A stretch of DNA of 64,000 nucleotides. Source: an uncultured Clostridia bacterium (GTDB lineage Bacteria; Bacillota; Clostridia; Oscillospirales; Acutalibacteraceae). Every line of letters starts with the position of its first letter. Position 1 is the first letter of the stretch. The stretch spans positions 30,318-94,317 of the forward strand of contig CAJFTS010000012.1 of assembly GCA_904420015.1 (NCBI GenBank). Direction: 5' to 3'. The notes below the pieces were generated by a model that made no database searches, was not told the DNA's origin, and worked only from the letters and a program-made list of their open reading frames with translations. Below, in pieces: positions 44,374 through 52,260 of the stretch. A program made the translations under genes and the position numbers.

Positions 44374-44853
44374 ATGATTCTTGGATTAAAAACATTGTTT
44401 ACAGAGGGCGGCGTCCGGCCGGTGGATTATACCTTTACACCGGATGAAGCTCTTCTGGCCGACTGCTCTCCCATCCATGTGACGGGCAAGCTGGAAGGCA
44501 AATCCTCTATCGTGTACATGACGCTGACGGCGGCCTTTACCCTTTCGCTTCTCTGCGACCGGTGTATGACGCCGTACCGCGAAGCGCATGAGATTCCGGT
44601 GGAGCATGTACTGGTAACCTCTTTAAACAGGGAAGACAACGACGAGCTGATCTTGGTGGAATCGGATGAGATCGACCTGGATGAGCTGGTGGAGTCGGAC
44701 ATTTTGCTGACGCTGCCGATGAAGCATCTTTGCAGGGAGGACTGCAAGGGGCTTTGTATGCAGTGCGGCAAAAACCTCAACGAAGGGGACTGCGGCTGCA
44801 GCAGCAAGCCGGTGGATCCCAGGCTTGAGGCGTTACGAAAGCTATTGGATTAG
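44374..44853 (+). CDS. yceD: YceD/DUF177 family protein
   Basis: 159-residue protein that nearly always precedes rpmF and is linked to 23S rRNA accumulation in some bacteria. Seen: CDRCMTPY in the middle and a Cys-rich C-terminal segment (LCREDCKGLCMQCGKNL), the family signature, possibly metal binding. Also present is the acidic DELILVESDEIDLDELVESDILL region. Expressed from the consensus promoter just upstream and followed after 27 bases by rpmF. Confidence 0.93.
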   Translation: MILGLKTLFTEGGVRPVDYTFTPDEALLADCSPIHVTGKLEGKSSIVYMTLTAAFTLSLLCDRCMTPYREAHEIPVEHVLVTSLNREDNDELILVESDEIDLDELVESDILLTLPMKHLCREDCKGLCMQCGKNLNEGDCGCSSKPVDPRLEALRKLLD

Positions 44854-44880
44854 TGTTATTATAAGAGGGAGGTGCTGACC

Positions 44881-45072
44881 ATGGCGGTGCCGAAGAGAAA
44901 GCATTCGAAAGCAAGACGCGACAAGAGACGCAACAATGTCTGGAAGATCGAGGCCCCTGTTCTCATCAAATGTGAGCAGTGCGGCGCGTTCAAGCGGCCT
45001 CACAGAGTTTGCGATAGCTGCGGAACCTATCGGGGGAGACAGATCATCGTAAAAGCGGCGGAGGAAGCCTAA
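44881..45072 (+). CDS. rpmF: 50S ribosomal protein L32
   Basis: 63-residue basic ribosomal protein. Seen: the N-terminal AVPKRKHSKARRDKRR and the zinc-binding CxxC pairs CEQC and CDSC. The ATG at 44881 has GGGAGGTG upstream. The four cysteines mark the zinc-containing (C+) form. A terminator follows. Confidence 0.97.
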   Translation: MAVPKRKHSKARRDKRRNNVWKIEAPVLIKCEQCGAFKRPHRVCDSCGTYRGRQIIVKAAEEA

Positions 45073-45090
45073 GCCTTTCGAAAAAGAATT

Positions 45091-45121
45091 AGAGGAGGAG
45101 AAATCCTTCTCTATTTTTTTT
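45091..45121 (+). terminator. Intrinsic terminator of rpmF
   Basis: AGAGGAGGA / TCCTTCTCT (45091-45099 with 45104-45112, one G-T pair) followed by eight T residues. Confidence 0.92.
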
Positions 45122-45340
45122 GGATTTTCCCCGGCCACGGCTTGACCGTCCGATGCGCCGCCGTCCAGCATGGCCCAAGCTCCCGGCTTAGGCCACGCCC
45201 AGCTGCCGCTTAGGCGGGGCGCCTGGGAAAACGGGGAAGCGGAGCGAAACGTGTGTGGAAAGCCGGCCCGAGGCGGGGCGGAATCTTTGGCCGGAGGAGC
45301 AAAAGCATGGCGGCGTGAAAAACCAGTAGGAGGAAGCATC

Positions 45341-46657
45341 ATGGCGGTATCCATCATCGGGGTCGAGGAAGGAAGCCCGGCCCAGCGGACGGGAATGCGG
45401 CCGGGCGACCGGCTTATATCGGTCAACGGGCATACGATAACCGACGTGCTCGACTATCAGTTTTATACCCTCGAGCAAAAGCTGCGGCTGAAAATCGAGC
45501 GGGGCGGCAGAATGCGCACGATACTGGTACGAAAAGAGGAATATGAGGATCTGGGGCTGCAGTTTGAAACCTACCTGATGGATCAGCAGCGAAGCTGCCG
45601 CAATCGATGCGTCTTTTGCTTTATCGACCAGCTGCCCAAGGGGATGAGGGAAAGCCTGTATTTTAAGGACGACGATGCCAGGCTGTCCTTTCTGTTCGGC
45701 AATTACATCACGCTGACGAATATCCAGGAGGAAGAGATCCGGCGGATCATCCAGATGCGCATCAGCCCCGTCAACGTGTCGGTGCATACCACCAACCCTG
45801 CGCTGCGGGTGAAGATGATGGGCAACCGCTTTGCCGGGGAGGTGCTGCGGTATCTAAAGATGCTGGCCGAAGGCGGGATTTCCCTCAACTGCCAGCTGGT
45901 ACTTTGCCCCGGCTACAACGATGGGGAAGAGCTGGCCCGGTCGATGCGGGATTTGGCGGCCCTTCGCCCGGCGGTCAAAAGCGTGTGCATGGTACCGGTG
46001 GGGCTGACCAAGTTCCGGGAAGGGCTCGCCCCTCTCGAGCCGTTTTGTGAGGAAACGGCCGGCGCGGTCATCGACCTGGCCGAAGCCTTCGGCGAGCAAT
46101 GCCGAAAGGCGTTCGGCACCCGGCTTTTCTATCCGGCCGACGAGTTTTATCTGAAAGCCAAGCGCCCCATCCCCCCGGCATCCTTTTATGAGGAATTCGC
46201 ACAGCTGGAAAACGGCGTGGGGATGCTGGCGCTTTTGGACGAGCAGTTTCACGAGGCGCTGAAAGACGCCCGGGGTGAATTGACAAAATCGCGCACAATC
46301 ACCATAGTTACGGGAAAAGCGGCCGCACCTTTTATCACTTCGCTCATTGACGAGGCGGGAAAAAGGTGGCATAATTTAAAGGTACAGGTCATAGCGATAG
46401 AAAATGAATTTTTTGGGCCGAATATTACCGTTTCCGGTTTGATTACCGGGCAAGATATAAAAAAGCAGCTGGCCGGGCGTTCGCTGGGGGAGGAAGTGCT
46501 GCTTCCCTCCAATATGCTGCGCCGGGAGGGCGATTTGTTTCTTGATAATGTGTCTCTGTCCGAGCTGGAGGAGGCGCTGGGGGTCCCCGTCACCCCGGTG
46601 GACAACGACGGGGCCGAATTGCTGCACGCAGTCTTAGGAGGTGCATGGTTTGTCTAA
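45341..46657 (+). CDS. DUF512 family protein with PDZ and radical-SAM-like motif
   Basis: 438-residue protein. Residues ~1-65 form a PDZ-like domain (EEGSPAQRTGMRPGDRLISVNG). It is followed by CRNRCVFC, a canonical CX3CX2C radical SAM cluster motif, and the family block FIDQLPKGMRESLYFKDDDARLSFLFGNY. The C-terminal DUF512 region ends with DNVSLSELEEALG. Function is not established; the cluster motif suggests SAM-dependent radical chemistry. It precedes der in many Clostridia. The ATG at 45341 has TAGGAGGA upstream. It overlaps der by 8 bases. Confidence 0.92.
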   Translation: MAVSIIGVEEGSPAQRTGMRPGDRLISVNGHTITDVLDYQFYTLEQKLRLKIERGGRMRTILVRKEEYEDLGLQFETYLMDQQRSCRNRCVFCFIDQLPKGMRESLYFKDDDARLSFLFGNYITLTNIQEEEIRRIIQMRISPVNVSVHTTNPALRVKMMGNRFAGEVLRYLKMLAEGGISLNCQLVLCPGYNDGEELARSMRDLAALRPAVKSVCMVPVGLTKFREGLAPLEPFCEETAGAVIDLAEAFGEQCRKAFGTRLFYPADEFYLKAKRPIPPASFYEEFAQLENGVGMLALLDEQFHEALKDARGELTKSRTITIVTGKAAAPFITSLIDEAGKRWHNLKVQVIAIENEFFGPNITVSGLITGQDIKKQLAGRSLGEEVLLPSNMLRREGDLFLDNVSLSELEEALGVPVTPVDNDGAELLHAVLGGAWFV

Positions 46658-47978
46658 ACCGCTGGTAGCGATTGTAGGGCGGCCGAATGTGGGAAAATCC
46701 ACCCTGTTTAATAAACTTGCCGGTGTGCGTCTCTCCATCGTGGAGGATACCCCCGGCGTCACCCGCGACCGGATTTATGCCGACTGTGAGTGGCGGGACC
46801 GGCGCTTCGCCCTGGTGGACACCGGCGGCATCGAACCGTATTCGCAGGATATTATTTTGTCCCAGATGCGCCGGCAGGCGGAGCTGGCGATTGAAAAAGC
46901 GGACGTCATTGTATTGGTGACCGATTTAAAAAGCGGGGTCGTAGCGACGGACGCAGAGGTGGCGGTCCTGTTGCAGAAAAGCGGCAAGCCGCTGCTTTTG
47001 TGCGTCAACAAGTGCGATTCCATCGGCGCGCCTCCGGCGGAGTTTTATGAGTTTTATAACCTGGGGCTGGGCGATCCGATTCCGGTTTCCGCCGCTCATG
47101 GGCACGGAACCGGCGACCTGCTCGACGCGGTGTACGACCTGCTTCCTGCGGAGATGGAGGAGGAAGAGGAAGAGGACCTGGTAAAGGTCGCGGTTATCGG
47201 CAAGCCGAACGTGGGGAAATCTTCCCTGATTAACCGCATCACCGGCGAGGAGCGGGTGATCGTCTCCAACATTGCCGGGACCACCCGGGACGCGGTGGAC
47301 ACCGAAATTGAAAACAAGTTCGGGCGCTTCCTTTTTATCGACACGGCCGGAATCCGGCGCAAGTCCAAGGTGGAGGACGCCATTGAAAAATACAGCATTC
47401 TGCGGGCCAAGATGGCCATTGAACGGGCGCAGGTCTGCGTCATCCTCATCGACGCCACCGAGGGCTTTACCGAACAGGATTCCAAGGTGGCGGGCCTTGC
47501 CCACGAGGCGGGGAAGGCCTGCCTGATTGCGGTCAACAAATGGGACGCGGTGGAGAAGGACGGCCGTACCATGGACGAAACCCGCAAAAAGCTGATGCAG
47601 GATTTTTCCTTTATGTCCTATGCGCCCATCATCTTTATCTCCGCAAAGACCGGCCAGCGGCTTGACCGGCTGATGGAGCTGATTAAGTTTGTCGATACCC
47701 AGAATTCCATGCGCATTTCCACCGGCATGCTCAACGACGTGCTGGGGGACGCGACCGCCCGGGTGCAGCCGCCGTCGGACAAGGGCAAGCGGCTGAAGAT
47801 CTATTACATCACCCAGGCTTCTACCCGTCCGCCTACCTTTGTCTGTTTCGTCAACCGCGCGGAGCTGTTCCATTTCTCTTACCAGCGTTACATTGAGAAC
47901 AAGATCCGGGAAGTGTTCGGTTTAGAGGGAACGCCGGTGCGTTTTATCGTCCGGGAACGGGGCGACCGCAAGGCGTAA
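46650..47978 (+). CDS. der: Ribosome biogenesis GTPase Der (EngA)
   Basis: 442-residue tandem GTPase for 50S subunit maturation. Seen: G1 of domain 1 GRPNVGKST near residue 8, DTGGI, NKCD; G1 of domain 2 GKPNVGKSS near residue 182, DTAGI, NKWD; and a C-terminal KH-like domain. A TTG start at 46650 is preferred, giving MSKPLVAIVGRP with AGGAGG (46636-46641) 8 bases upstream; a GTG at 46641 would sit on that site. It overlaps the DUF512 gene end. Confidence 0.96.
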   Translation: MSKPLVAIVGRPNVGKSTLFNKLAGVRLSIVEDTPGVTRDRIYADCEWRDRRFALVDTGGIEPYSQDIILSQMRRQAELAIEKADVIVLVTDLKSGVVATDAEVAVLLQKSGKPLLLCVNKCDSIGAPPAEFYEFYNLGLGDPIPVSAAHGHGTGDLLDAVYDLLPAEMEEEEEEDLVKVAVIGKPNVGKSSLINRITGEERVIVSNIAGTTRDAVDTEIENKFGRFLFIDTAGIRRKSKVEDAIEKYSILRAKMAIERAQVCVILIDATEGFTEQDSKVAGLAHEAGKACLIAVNKWDAVEKDGRTMDETRKKLMQDFSFMSYAPIIFISAKTGQRLDRLMELIKFVDTQNSMRISTGMLNDVLGDATARVQPPSDKGKRLKIYYITQASTRPPTFVCFVNRAELFHFSYQRYIENKIREVFGLEGTPVRFIVRERGDRKA

Positions 47979-48040
47979 CGGCGCAAAGAGAACAATGAAG
48001 CGCGGGGCGCGCCCCGCCGCAAAGGGGAGGAAGAAGCGGC

Positions 48041-48772
48041 ATGGCCGGCTTTTTTACACAGATTGGAACGTTTCTTGGGCAAAATATATGGGCCGTCATC
48101 CTGACGGCGGCAATCGCCTATCTGCTGGGAAGCATCAGCTCGGCGGTCATCTTTTCGAGGCTGTTTACCGGCAAGGATGTGCGCACCCAAGGAAGCGGAA
48201 ACGCGGGTATGACCAATGTGCTGCGCTCCTCCGGAAAGCTGCCGGGTATCCTGACGGCGGTGGGGGATGTGGCCAAGGTGGCGGTTGCCATCCTCATCGG
48301 CCGGCTGCTGTTCGAGCATTTGGGCGCGTCGGAGCTGGCGCTTGAGACCAGGATGCTCTACGCCACCTATCTGGCTGGTTTTTTCTGCACCATCGGGCAC
48401 TTGTTCCCCTGCTACTTTGGGTTTAAGGGCGGCAAAGGGGTGCTGACCACGGCGGGAATGATCCTGTTTGTCGACTGGCGGATTTTCCTGATTGTGGTGG
48501 CGGTATTCGTCGTGGTGCTGGCGCTGTCGAAGATGGTGTCCCTTGCCTCGGTCTCGGCGGCGGTGGCCTATCCGCTGGCCACCTTCAGCATTACGTATTT
48601 TCTGGATTATCTGTCCGCGCCCATCCGGTCGCAGTTTACTATGGTGATTGTCACCACGGTTGTCGCATTGGTGATGGGGGTTATTGTCACGGTGAAACAC
48701 CGTACCAATCTCGTGCGCATCTTCCGCGGGGAGGAAAAACGGATTGGTGCGAAGAAAGAAGGAAACGGCTGA
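48041..48772 (+). CDS. plsY: Acyl-phosphate:glycerol-3-phosphate acyltransferase PlsY
   Basis: 243-residue integral membrane enzyme that makes lysophosphatidic acid from acyl-phosphate and glycerol 3-phosphate. Seen: several hydrophobic helices, and the conserved loops GSGNAGMTNVLR and FGFKGGKGVLT that hold the active site. The C-terminal tail after the last helix (VKHRTNLVRIFRGEE) is also family-typical. It shares one base with gpsA, which supplies its glycerol-3-phosphate substrate. Confidence 0.95.
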   Translation: MAGFFTQIGTFLGQNIWAVILTAAIAYLLGSISSAVIFSRLFTGKDVRTQGSGNAGMTNVLRSSGKLPGILTAVGDVAKVAVAILIGRLLFEHLGASELALETRMLYATYLAGFFCTIGHLFPCYFGFKGGKGVLTTAGMILFVDWRIFLIVVAVFVVVLALSKMVSLASVSAAVAYPLATFSITYFLDYLSAPIRSQFTMVIVTTVVALVMGVIVTVKHRTNLVRIFRGEEKRIGAKKEGNG

Positions 48773-49791
48773 TGGCGAGGATTCGTGTCATGGGCGCAGG
48801 CGGCTGGGGGACGGCCCTGGCGATGATGGCCGACCGCAGCGGCCACCAGGTGAGCATGTGGTCGGTGTTCGAGGAGGAAGTGAACCGCCTATCCAAGGTG
48901 CGGGAGCATAAAAAGCTGCTGCCGGGGGTGAAAATCCCGGAATCCATTGCGATTACCGGGGATCTGGCGTCGGCGGCCGAGGCGGATCTGGTGATCCTGG
49001 CGGTCCCGTCCTTCGCGGTGCGTCAGACGGCCCACAGCCTGAAGGACGTGCTGCCCCAAGGGGCGGTGGTGGTCAATGTGGCAAAGGGGTTTGAGGAGGA
49101 GCATCTGCTTCGCCTTTCCCAAGTGATAGAACAGGAGCTTCCCCAGGCGAGGGTGGCGGTGCTTTCCGGCCCGTCCCATGCGGAGGAGGTGTCCCGCGGG
49201 GTTCCCACTACGGTGGTGGCCGCCTCCCGTTCGGAGGAAGCCGCCTGCCTGGTCCAGAATACCCTGATGAACCCGGTGTTTCGGGTGTACGTCAATCCCG
49301 ATCTGACCGGCGTGGAGCTGGGCGGCGCTTTGAAAAACATCATTGCGCTGGCTGCCGGCGTCTGCGACGGACTGGGGCTGGGGGACAACACCAAGGCGGC
49401 CCTGATGACCCGGGGCCTTTCCGAGATTGCCCGCCTAGGCATTCGGATGGGGGCGAAGCAGGAAACCTTTGCGGGGTTAACCGGCATTGGGGATCTGGTG
49501 GTCACCTGCACCAGTATGCATTCACGCAACCGCCGGGCCGGTATTCTCATCGGCCAAGGGGTCGCGCCGAAAAAGGCGGTGGAGGAGGTCGGCATGGTGG
49601 AAGGCTATCTGGCTACCCATTCGGCTTACCGTCTGGCGCAGAGGTACGGGGTGGACATGCCCATCACCACCGAATGCTATGAGGTTTTGTACCACGGCAA
49701 GGACCCCAAGGACGCCATCATCGATTTGATGGAACGGCCCAAACGAAGCGAAGCGGAAACCACCTGGCTGGATTTTCACCGCCAGGATTAG
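48772..49791 (+). CDS. gpsA: Glycerol-3-phosphate dehydrogenase [NAD(P)+]
   Basis: 339-residue cytosolic enzyme that reduces dihydroxyacetone phosphate to glycerol 3-phosphate for phospholipid synthesis. Seen: the N-terminal Rossmann motif GAGGWGTALA, the LSGPSHAEEV segment with the catalytic-region residues, ALKNIIALAAGVCDGL with the active Lys, and NTKAALMTRGLSEI. Length matches the family. Coupled to plsY by a one-base overlap. Confidence 0.96.
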   Translation: MARIRVMGAGGWGTALAMMADRSGHQVSMWSVFEEEVNRLSKVREHKKLLPGVKIPESIAITGDLASAAEADLVILAVPSFAVRQTAHSLKDVLPQGAVVVNVAKGFEEEHLLRLSQVIEQELPQARVAVLSGPSHAEEVSRGVPTTVVAASRSEEAACLVQNTLMNPVFRVYVNPDLTGVELGGALKNIIALAAGVCDGLGLGDNTKAALMTRGLSEIARLGIRMGAKQETFAGLTGIGDLVVTCTSMHSRNRRAGILIGQGVAPKKAVEEVGMVEGYLATHSAYRLAQRYGVDMPITTECYEVLYHGKDPKDAIIDLMERPKRSEAETTWLDFHRQD

Positions 49792-49835
49792 ATAAAGTCC
49801 AACATGTCGAAATTTTTATGAGAGGTGCATTGTAA

Positions 49836-51131
49836 ATGAATTTTGAATTACTTCATCCGGCCGACCAGCTCGTCATTATGATGGAGCGCATTTATCAGTA
49901 CGGTATGACGACCACCTCCGGCGGAAACCTTTCCATCCGCACGCCGGAAGGGGATATTTGGATCACCCCCGGCAGCATCGACAAGGGCAACCTGCGCCGT
50001 GAGGATATGGTGCATGTCCTGCCGGACGGCCAGATCATCGGCCGCCATAAGCCGTCGGTGGAGCTGCCCTTCCATCAGCAGATTTATAAGCTGCGCCCCG
50101 ACCTCTCCGCCGTTCTGCACGCCCATCCGCCGGCCCTGGTGGCCTTCTCCAACGTTTCCCGTATCCCGGATACCCACATCATCCCCAACGTGGACCTGGT
50201 GTGCGGCCGGGTGGGCTTTGCCCCCTATGCCATCCCGGGCAGCAAGGAGCTGGGCGACAAGATCGCCAGCGTTTTTGAAGAGGGCTATAATGTCGTTATG
50301 CTGGAAAACCACGGCGTGGTGGTCGGCTCGGAGAATATCTTCAAGGCCTTCATGGCGTTCGAGACCCTTGAGTCCTGCGCCCGCCTGGAGATTAATGCCA
50401 ACCGCATTGGCACCGTCCATTCTCTGACCGAAAAGCACCTGCGGATGTCCCACCTCAAGGAGAACACCTGCAAGGAGCTGGACGAGTTCATCCCCAAGCG
50501 CCATTATGCCGATGAGAACAACTCCCGCCGGGAAATGGTGGAGTTCATCCATCGTTCTTACGACCAGAGACTGTTCAACAGCACCGAGGGTACCTTCTCT
50601 GTCCGCCTCAACGACAATTCCTTCCTCATCACCCCGTATATGAAGGACCGCAAATATATGCAGGTGGAGGACATTGTCCGTATCGACGGCGAGCAGCGGG
50701 AGGCCGGCAAGACCCCCAGCCGTTCGGTTATGCTTCATAAGAACATCTACGACAAGCATCCGGAAATCAATTCCGTGATTATCGCTCACGCGCCTCACAT
50801 CATGTCCTTCGCGGTTACCGACCGGGAGTTTGACAGCCGTACCATTCCGGAGAGCTATATCCAGCTGCGCACCGTCAGCAAGGTTCCCTATGGCTCCTCC
50901 TTCATGCAGCCGGAGATGGTGGCGGAGATGCTCACCCCCTCCAACCCGGTGGTTCTGGTGGAAAACGACTGCATCATTGTGACGGGCGCGAGCCTGCTCA
51001 ATGCCTTCGACCGGCTGGAGGTGGCGGAGTATTCTGCCAAGTCCATCATCGACTCCGAGGTGCTCGGTAAGGTCAACATCATCAGCGATGAAGAGGTTGA
51101 GGAGATCGAGACGGTCTTTAATCTCAAATAA
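49836..51131 (+). CDS. Tandem class II aldolase/adducin domain protein
   Basis: 431-residue protein composed of two class II aldolase/adducin domains. Domain 1 (about 1-205) keeps the expected zinc site: HAHPPA and ENHG, plus the SGGNLS phosphate loop and a Glu in VELPFH. Domain 2 (about 220-425) aligns as TEGTFS, AHAPHIM and ENDCII, so only one of the three zinc histidines remains. Only domain 1 is likely to be catalytic; it could cleave a sugar phosphate such as fuculose- or ribulose-type substrates. The stand-alone context after gpsA gives no pathway clue. A terminator follows. Confidence 0.88.
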   Translation: MNFELLHPADQLVIMMERIYQYGMTTTSGGNLSIRTPEGDIWITPGSIDKGNLRREDMVHVLPDGQIIGRHKPSVELPFHQQIYKLRPDLSAVLHAHPPALVAFSNVSRIPDTHIIPNVDLVCGRVGFAPYAIPGSKELGDKIASVFEEGYNVVMLENHGVVVGSENIFKAFMAFETLESCARLEINANRIGTVHSLTEKHLRMSHLKENTCKELDEFIPKRHYADENNSRREMVEFIHRSYDQRLFNSTEGTFSVRLNDNSFLITPYMKDRKYMQVEDIVRIDGEQREAGKTPSRSVMLHKNIYDKHPEINSVIIAHAPHIMSFAVTDREFDSRTIPESYIQLRTVSKVPYGSSFMQPEMVAEMLTPSNPVVLVENDCIIVTGASLLNAFDRLEVAEYSAKSIIDSEVLGKVNIISDEEVEEIETVFNLK

Positions 51132-51150
51132 GCATTCTTTTATAGAAAGA

Positions 51151-51180
51151 AACGCCCGCCGAAAAACCGGCGGGCGTTTT
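51151..51180 (+). terminator. Intrinsic terminator of the aldolase-like gene
   Basis: Perfect 11-bp stem (51151-51161 with 51168-51178) with a TTTT tail. Confidence 0.88.
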
Positions 51181-51181
51181 G

Positions 51182-51703
51182 CTGTTGTCCCCGGCAGAGC
51201 CGAGGTTCGTTTCTAATAGGATTGGGGTATGGGAGAGCGGCTGGTATCCGAACCGAATGGCGGCCGGGCTGATCTGCATCCCCAGCTGTGGACGGCAGCC
51301 GGCTATAAGACAAAGGCCCGGCATCGCCGATGCAGGCGGTACACAGATGCAGGCGGGAGACAACGTCCCCCTTAGCCGATAGCTTCCTCATTGACCCATT
51401 CGCGGGGTTTCTCCCTTGTATGGAAAGGGCGCTTCCGGGAAAGATAGGTGCATGCAGCGGATAACGCCGAGGAGGCTTAGTCCGGCGGGGCAAGCCTTTG
51501 CGCCTGCTTTCCGGGAGGGCGCCGTCCTCCCCGGACGGCGTCTGGCCGAGGGATCATGACACACGGCTTGATAAGACCATTTCATCCGCCTGGTGACCGG
51601 CTTGACCGGCGCGCGGTGCGGATACTCGGCCGGAAAGTATCCTATGACCGGGCCTTTTCGCCTTCGCCACGGCTGGACGAGGGACGGTCTTTCTAGGAAA
51701 AGA
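51182..51703. other. About 520 bases of GC-rich intergenic DNA with many inverted repeats, no credible gene
   Basis: Short open frames occur on both strands but none has a ribosome site with a plausible protein. Seen: a GATGCAGGCGG direct repeat (51329-51339 and 51346-51356), a CGCCGTC/GACGGCG hairpin (51520-51540), a GGATACT/AGTATCC hairpin (51620-51642) and a GACCGG-CTT-GACCGG repeat near 51592-51607. It does not carry the conserved elements of RNase P RNA, tmRNA or 6S RNA that I could check by eye. It may encode an unclassified structured RNA or be a relic. Confidence 0.4.
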
Positions 51704-51733
51704 AAAAGCGGGCCGTACATACGGCCCGCTTTT
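51704..51733 (-). terminator. Intrinsic terminator of rpmB
   Basis: Perfect 13-bp stem (51704-51716 with 51721-51733). On the minus strand it continues into CTTTTTCTTTT. Confidence 0.9.
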
Positions 51734-51747
51734 GGATATCCGCCTGG

Positions 51748-51936
51748 TTATATCGCACGGGTTACCTTGCCGGAACGCAAGCAACGGGTGCAGGCATAAA
51801 TTCTCTTAGGACTGCCTTCGACGATTGCTTTCACGCGTTTGATATTGGGCTTCCACGTCCGGTTGGAACGGCGATGGGAGTGGGAAACCTTAATTCCGAA
51901 AGATACATCCTTACCGCAGATGTCGCACTTTGCCAT
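51748..51936 (-). CDS. rpmB: 50S ribosomal protein L28
   Basis: 62-residue ribosomal protein. Seen: AKCDICGKDVSFGIKVSHSHRRSNRTWKPN, the L28 signature. The CxxC pair at the N-terminus and the later CTRC make it a zinc-containing (C+) form. AAAGGAGGTG lies upstream of the ATG. Monocistronic, with its own promoter and terminator. Confidence 0.97.
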   Translation of the reverse strand: MAKCDICGKDVSFGIKVSHSHRRSNRTWKPNIKRVKAIVEGSPKRIYACTRCLRSGKVTRAI

Positions 51937-51979
51937 GTGTCTGCACCTCCTTTAAAACCTCGATTAAGTCAACATTGCT

Positions 51980-52008
51980 ATGATAGCAGAAAATGTTACG
52001 AAAAGCAA
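51980..52008 (-). promoter_or_regulatory. Promoter of rpmB
   Basis: On the minus strand TTGCTT (52003-52008), 17-base spacer and TATCAT (51980-51985). The -10 lies in a TGCTATCATAGCA palindrome. Confidence 0.6.
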
Positions 52009-52146
52009 GCGTTTTTTTGCCGCAGATGGGGATTGGCTGCACATTTTTTCTTGTTTTCCCCTCCTTATGCCGGAAAAGGGAGGGGAAGAACCGGCAGATC
52101 AGACGAAAAAACAGGGTTGAATTAGGCAAAATTCACGGTTTTGTTA

Positions 52147-52241
52147 TTGACTTCACGCAAAGAGTATTGTAGTCTTAGAGGGAATTTTTCTCAGATTAGC
52201 AGGTGAAAGCCGAATTCTAATTCGGCCGCCTTTTGATTTTT
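52147..52241 (+). promoter_or_regulatory. yfhO leader: possible promoter followed by a terminator-like hairpin
   Basis: A weak promoter (TTGACT 52147-52152, 17 bases, TAGTCT 52170-52175) precedes a perfect GCCGAATT / AATTCGGC hairpin (52209-52216 with 52219-52226) and the tail CGCCTTTTGATTTTT. The hairpin ends 20 bases before the yfhO start, so it may attenuate the gene. Confidence 0.4.
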
Positions 52242-52260
52242 GTGGATGTGTGAGGAGATC

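Noticed and set aside
51182..51703. RNase P RNA or tmRNA in the 51.2-51.7 kb gap
   Set aside because: The universal GAGGAAAGTCC-type and ACAGAA-type elements, and a tRNA-like end, were not found on either strand.
51388..51720. 110- and 117-residue minus-strand frames (also 51140-51493) in the 51.2-51.7 kb gap
   Set aside because: Unlike any protein family, no ribosome sites, and they run through terminator stems; the region is treated as non-coding.
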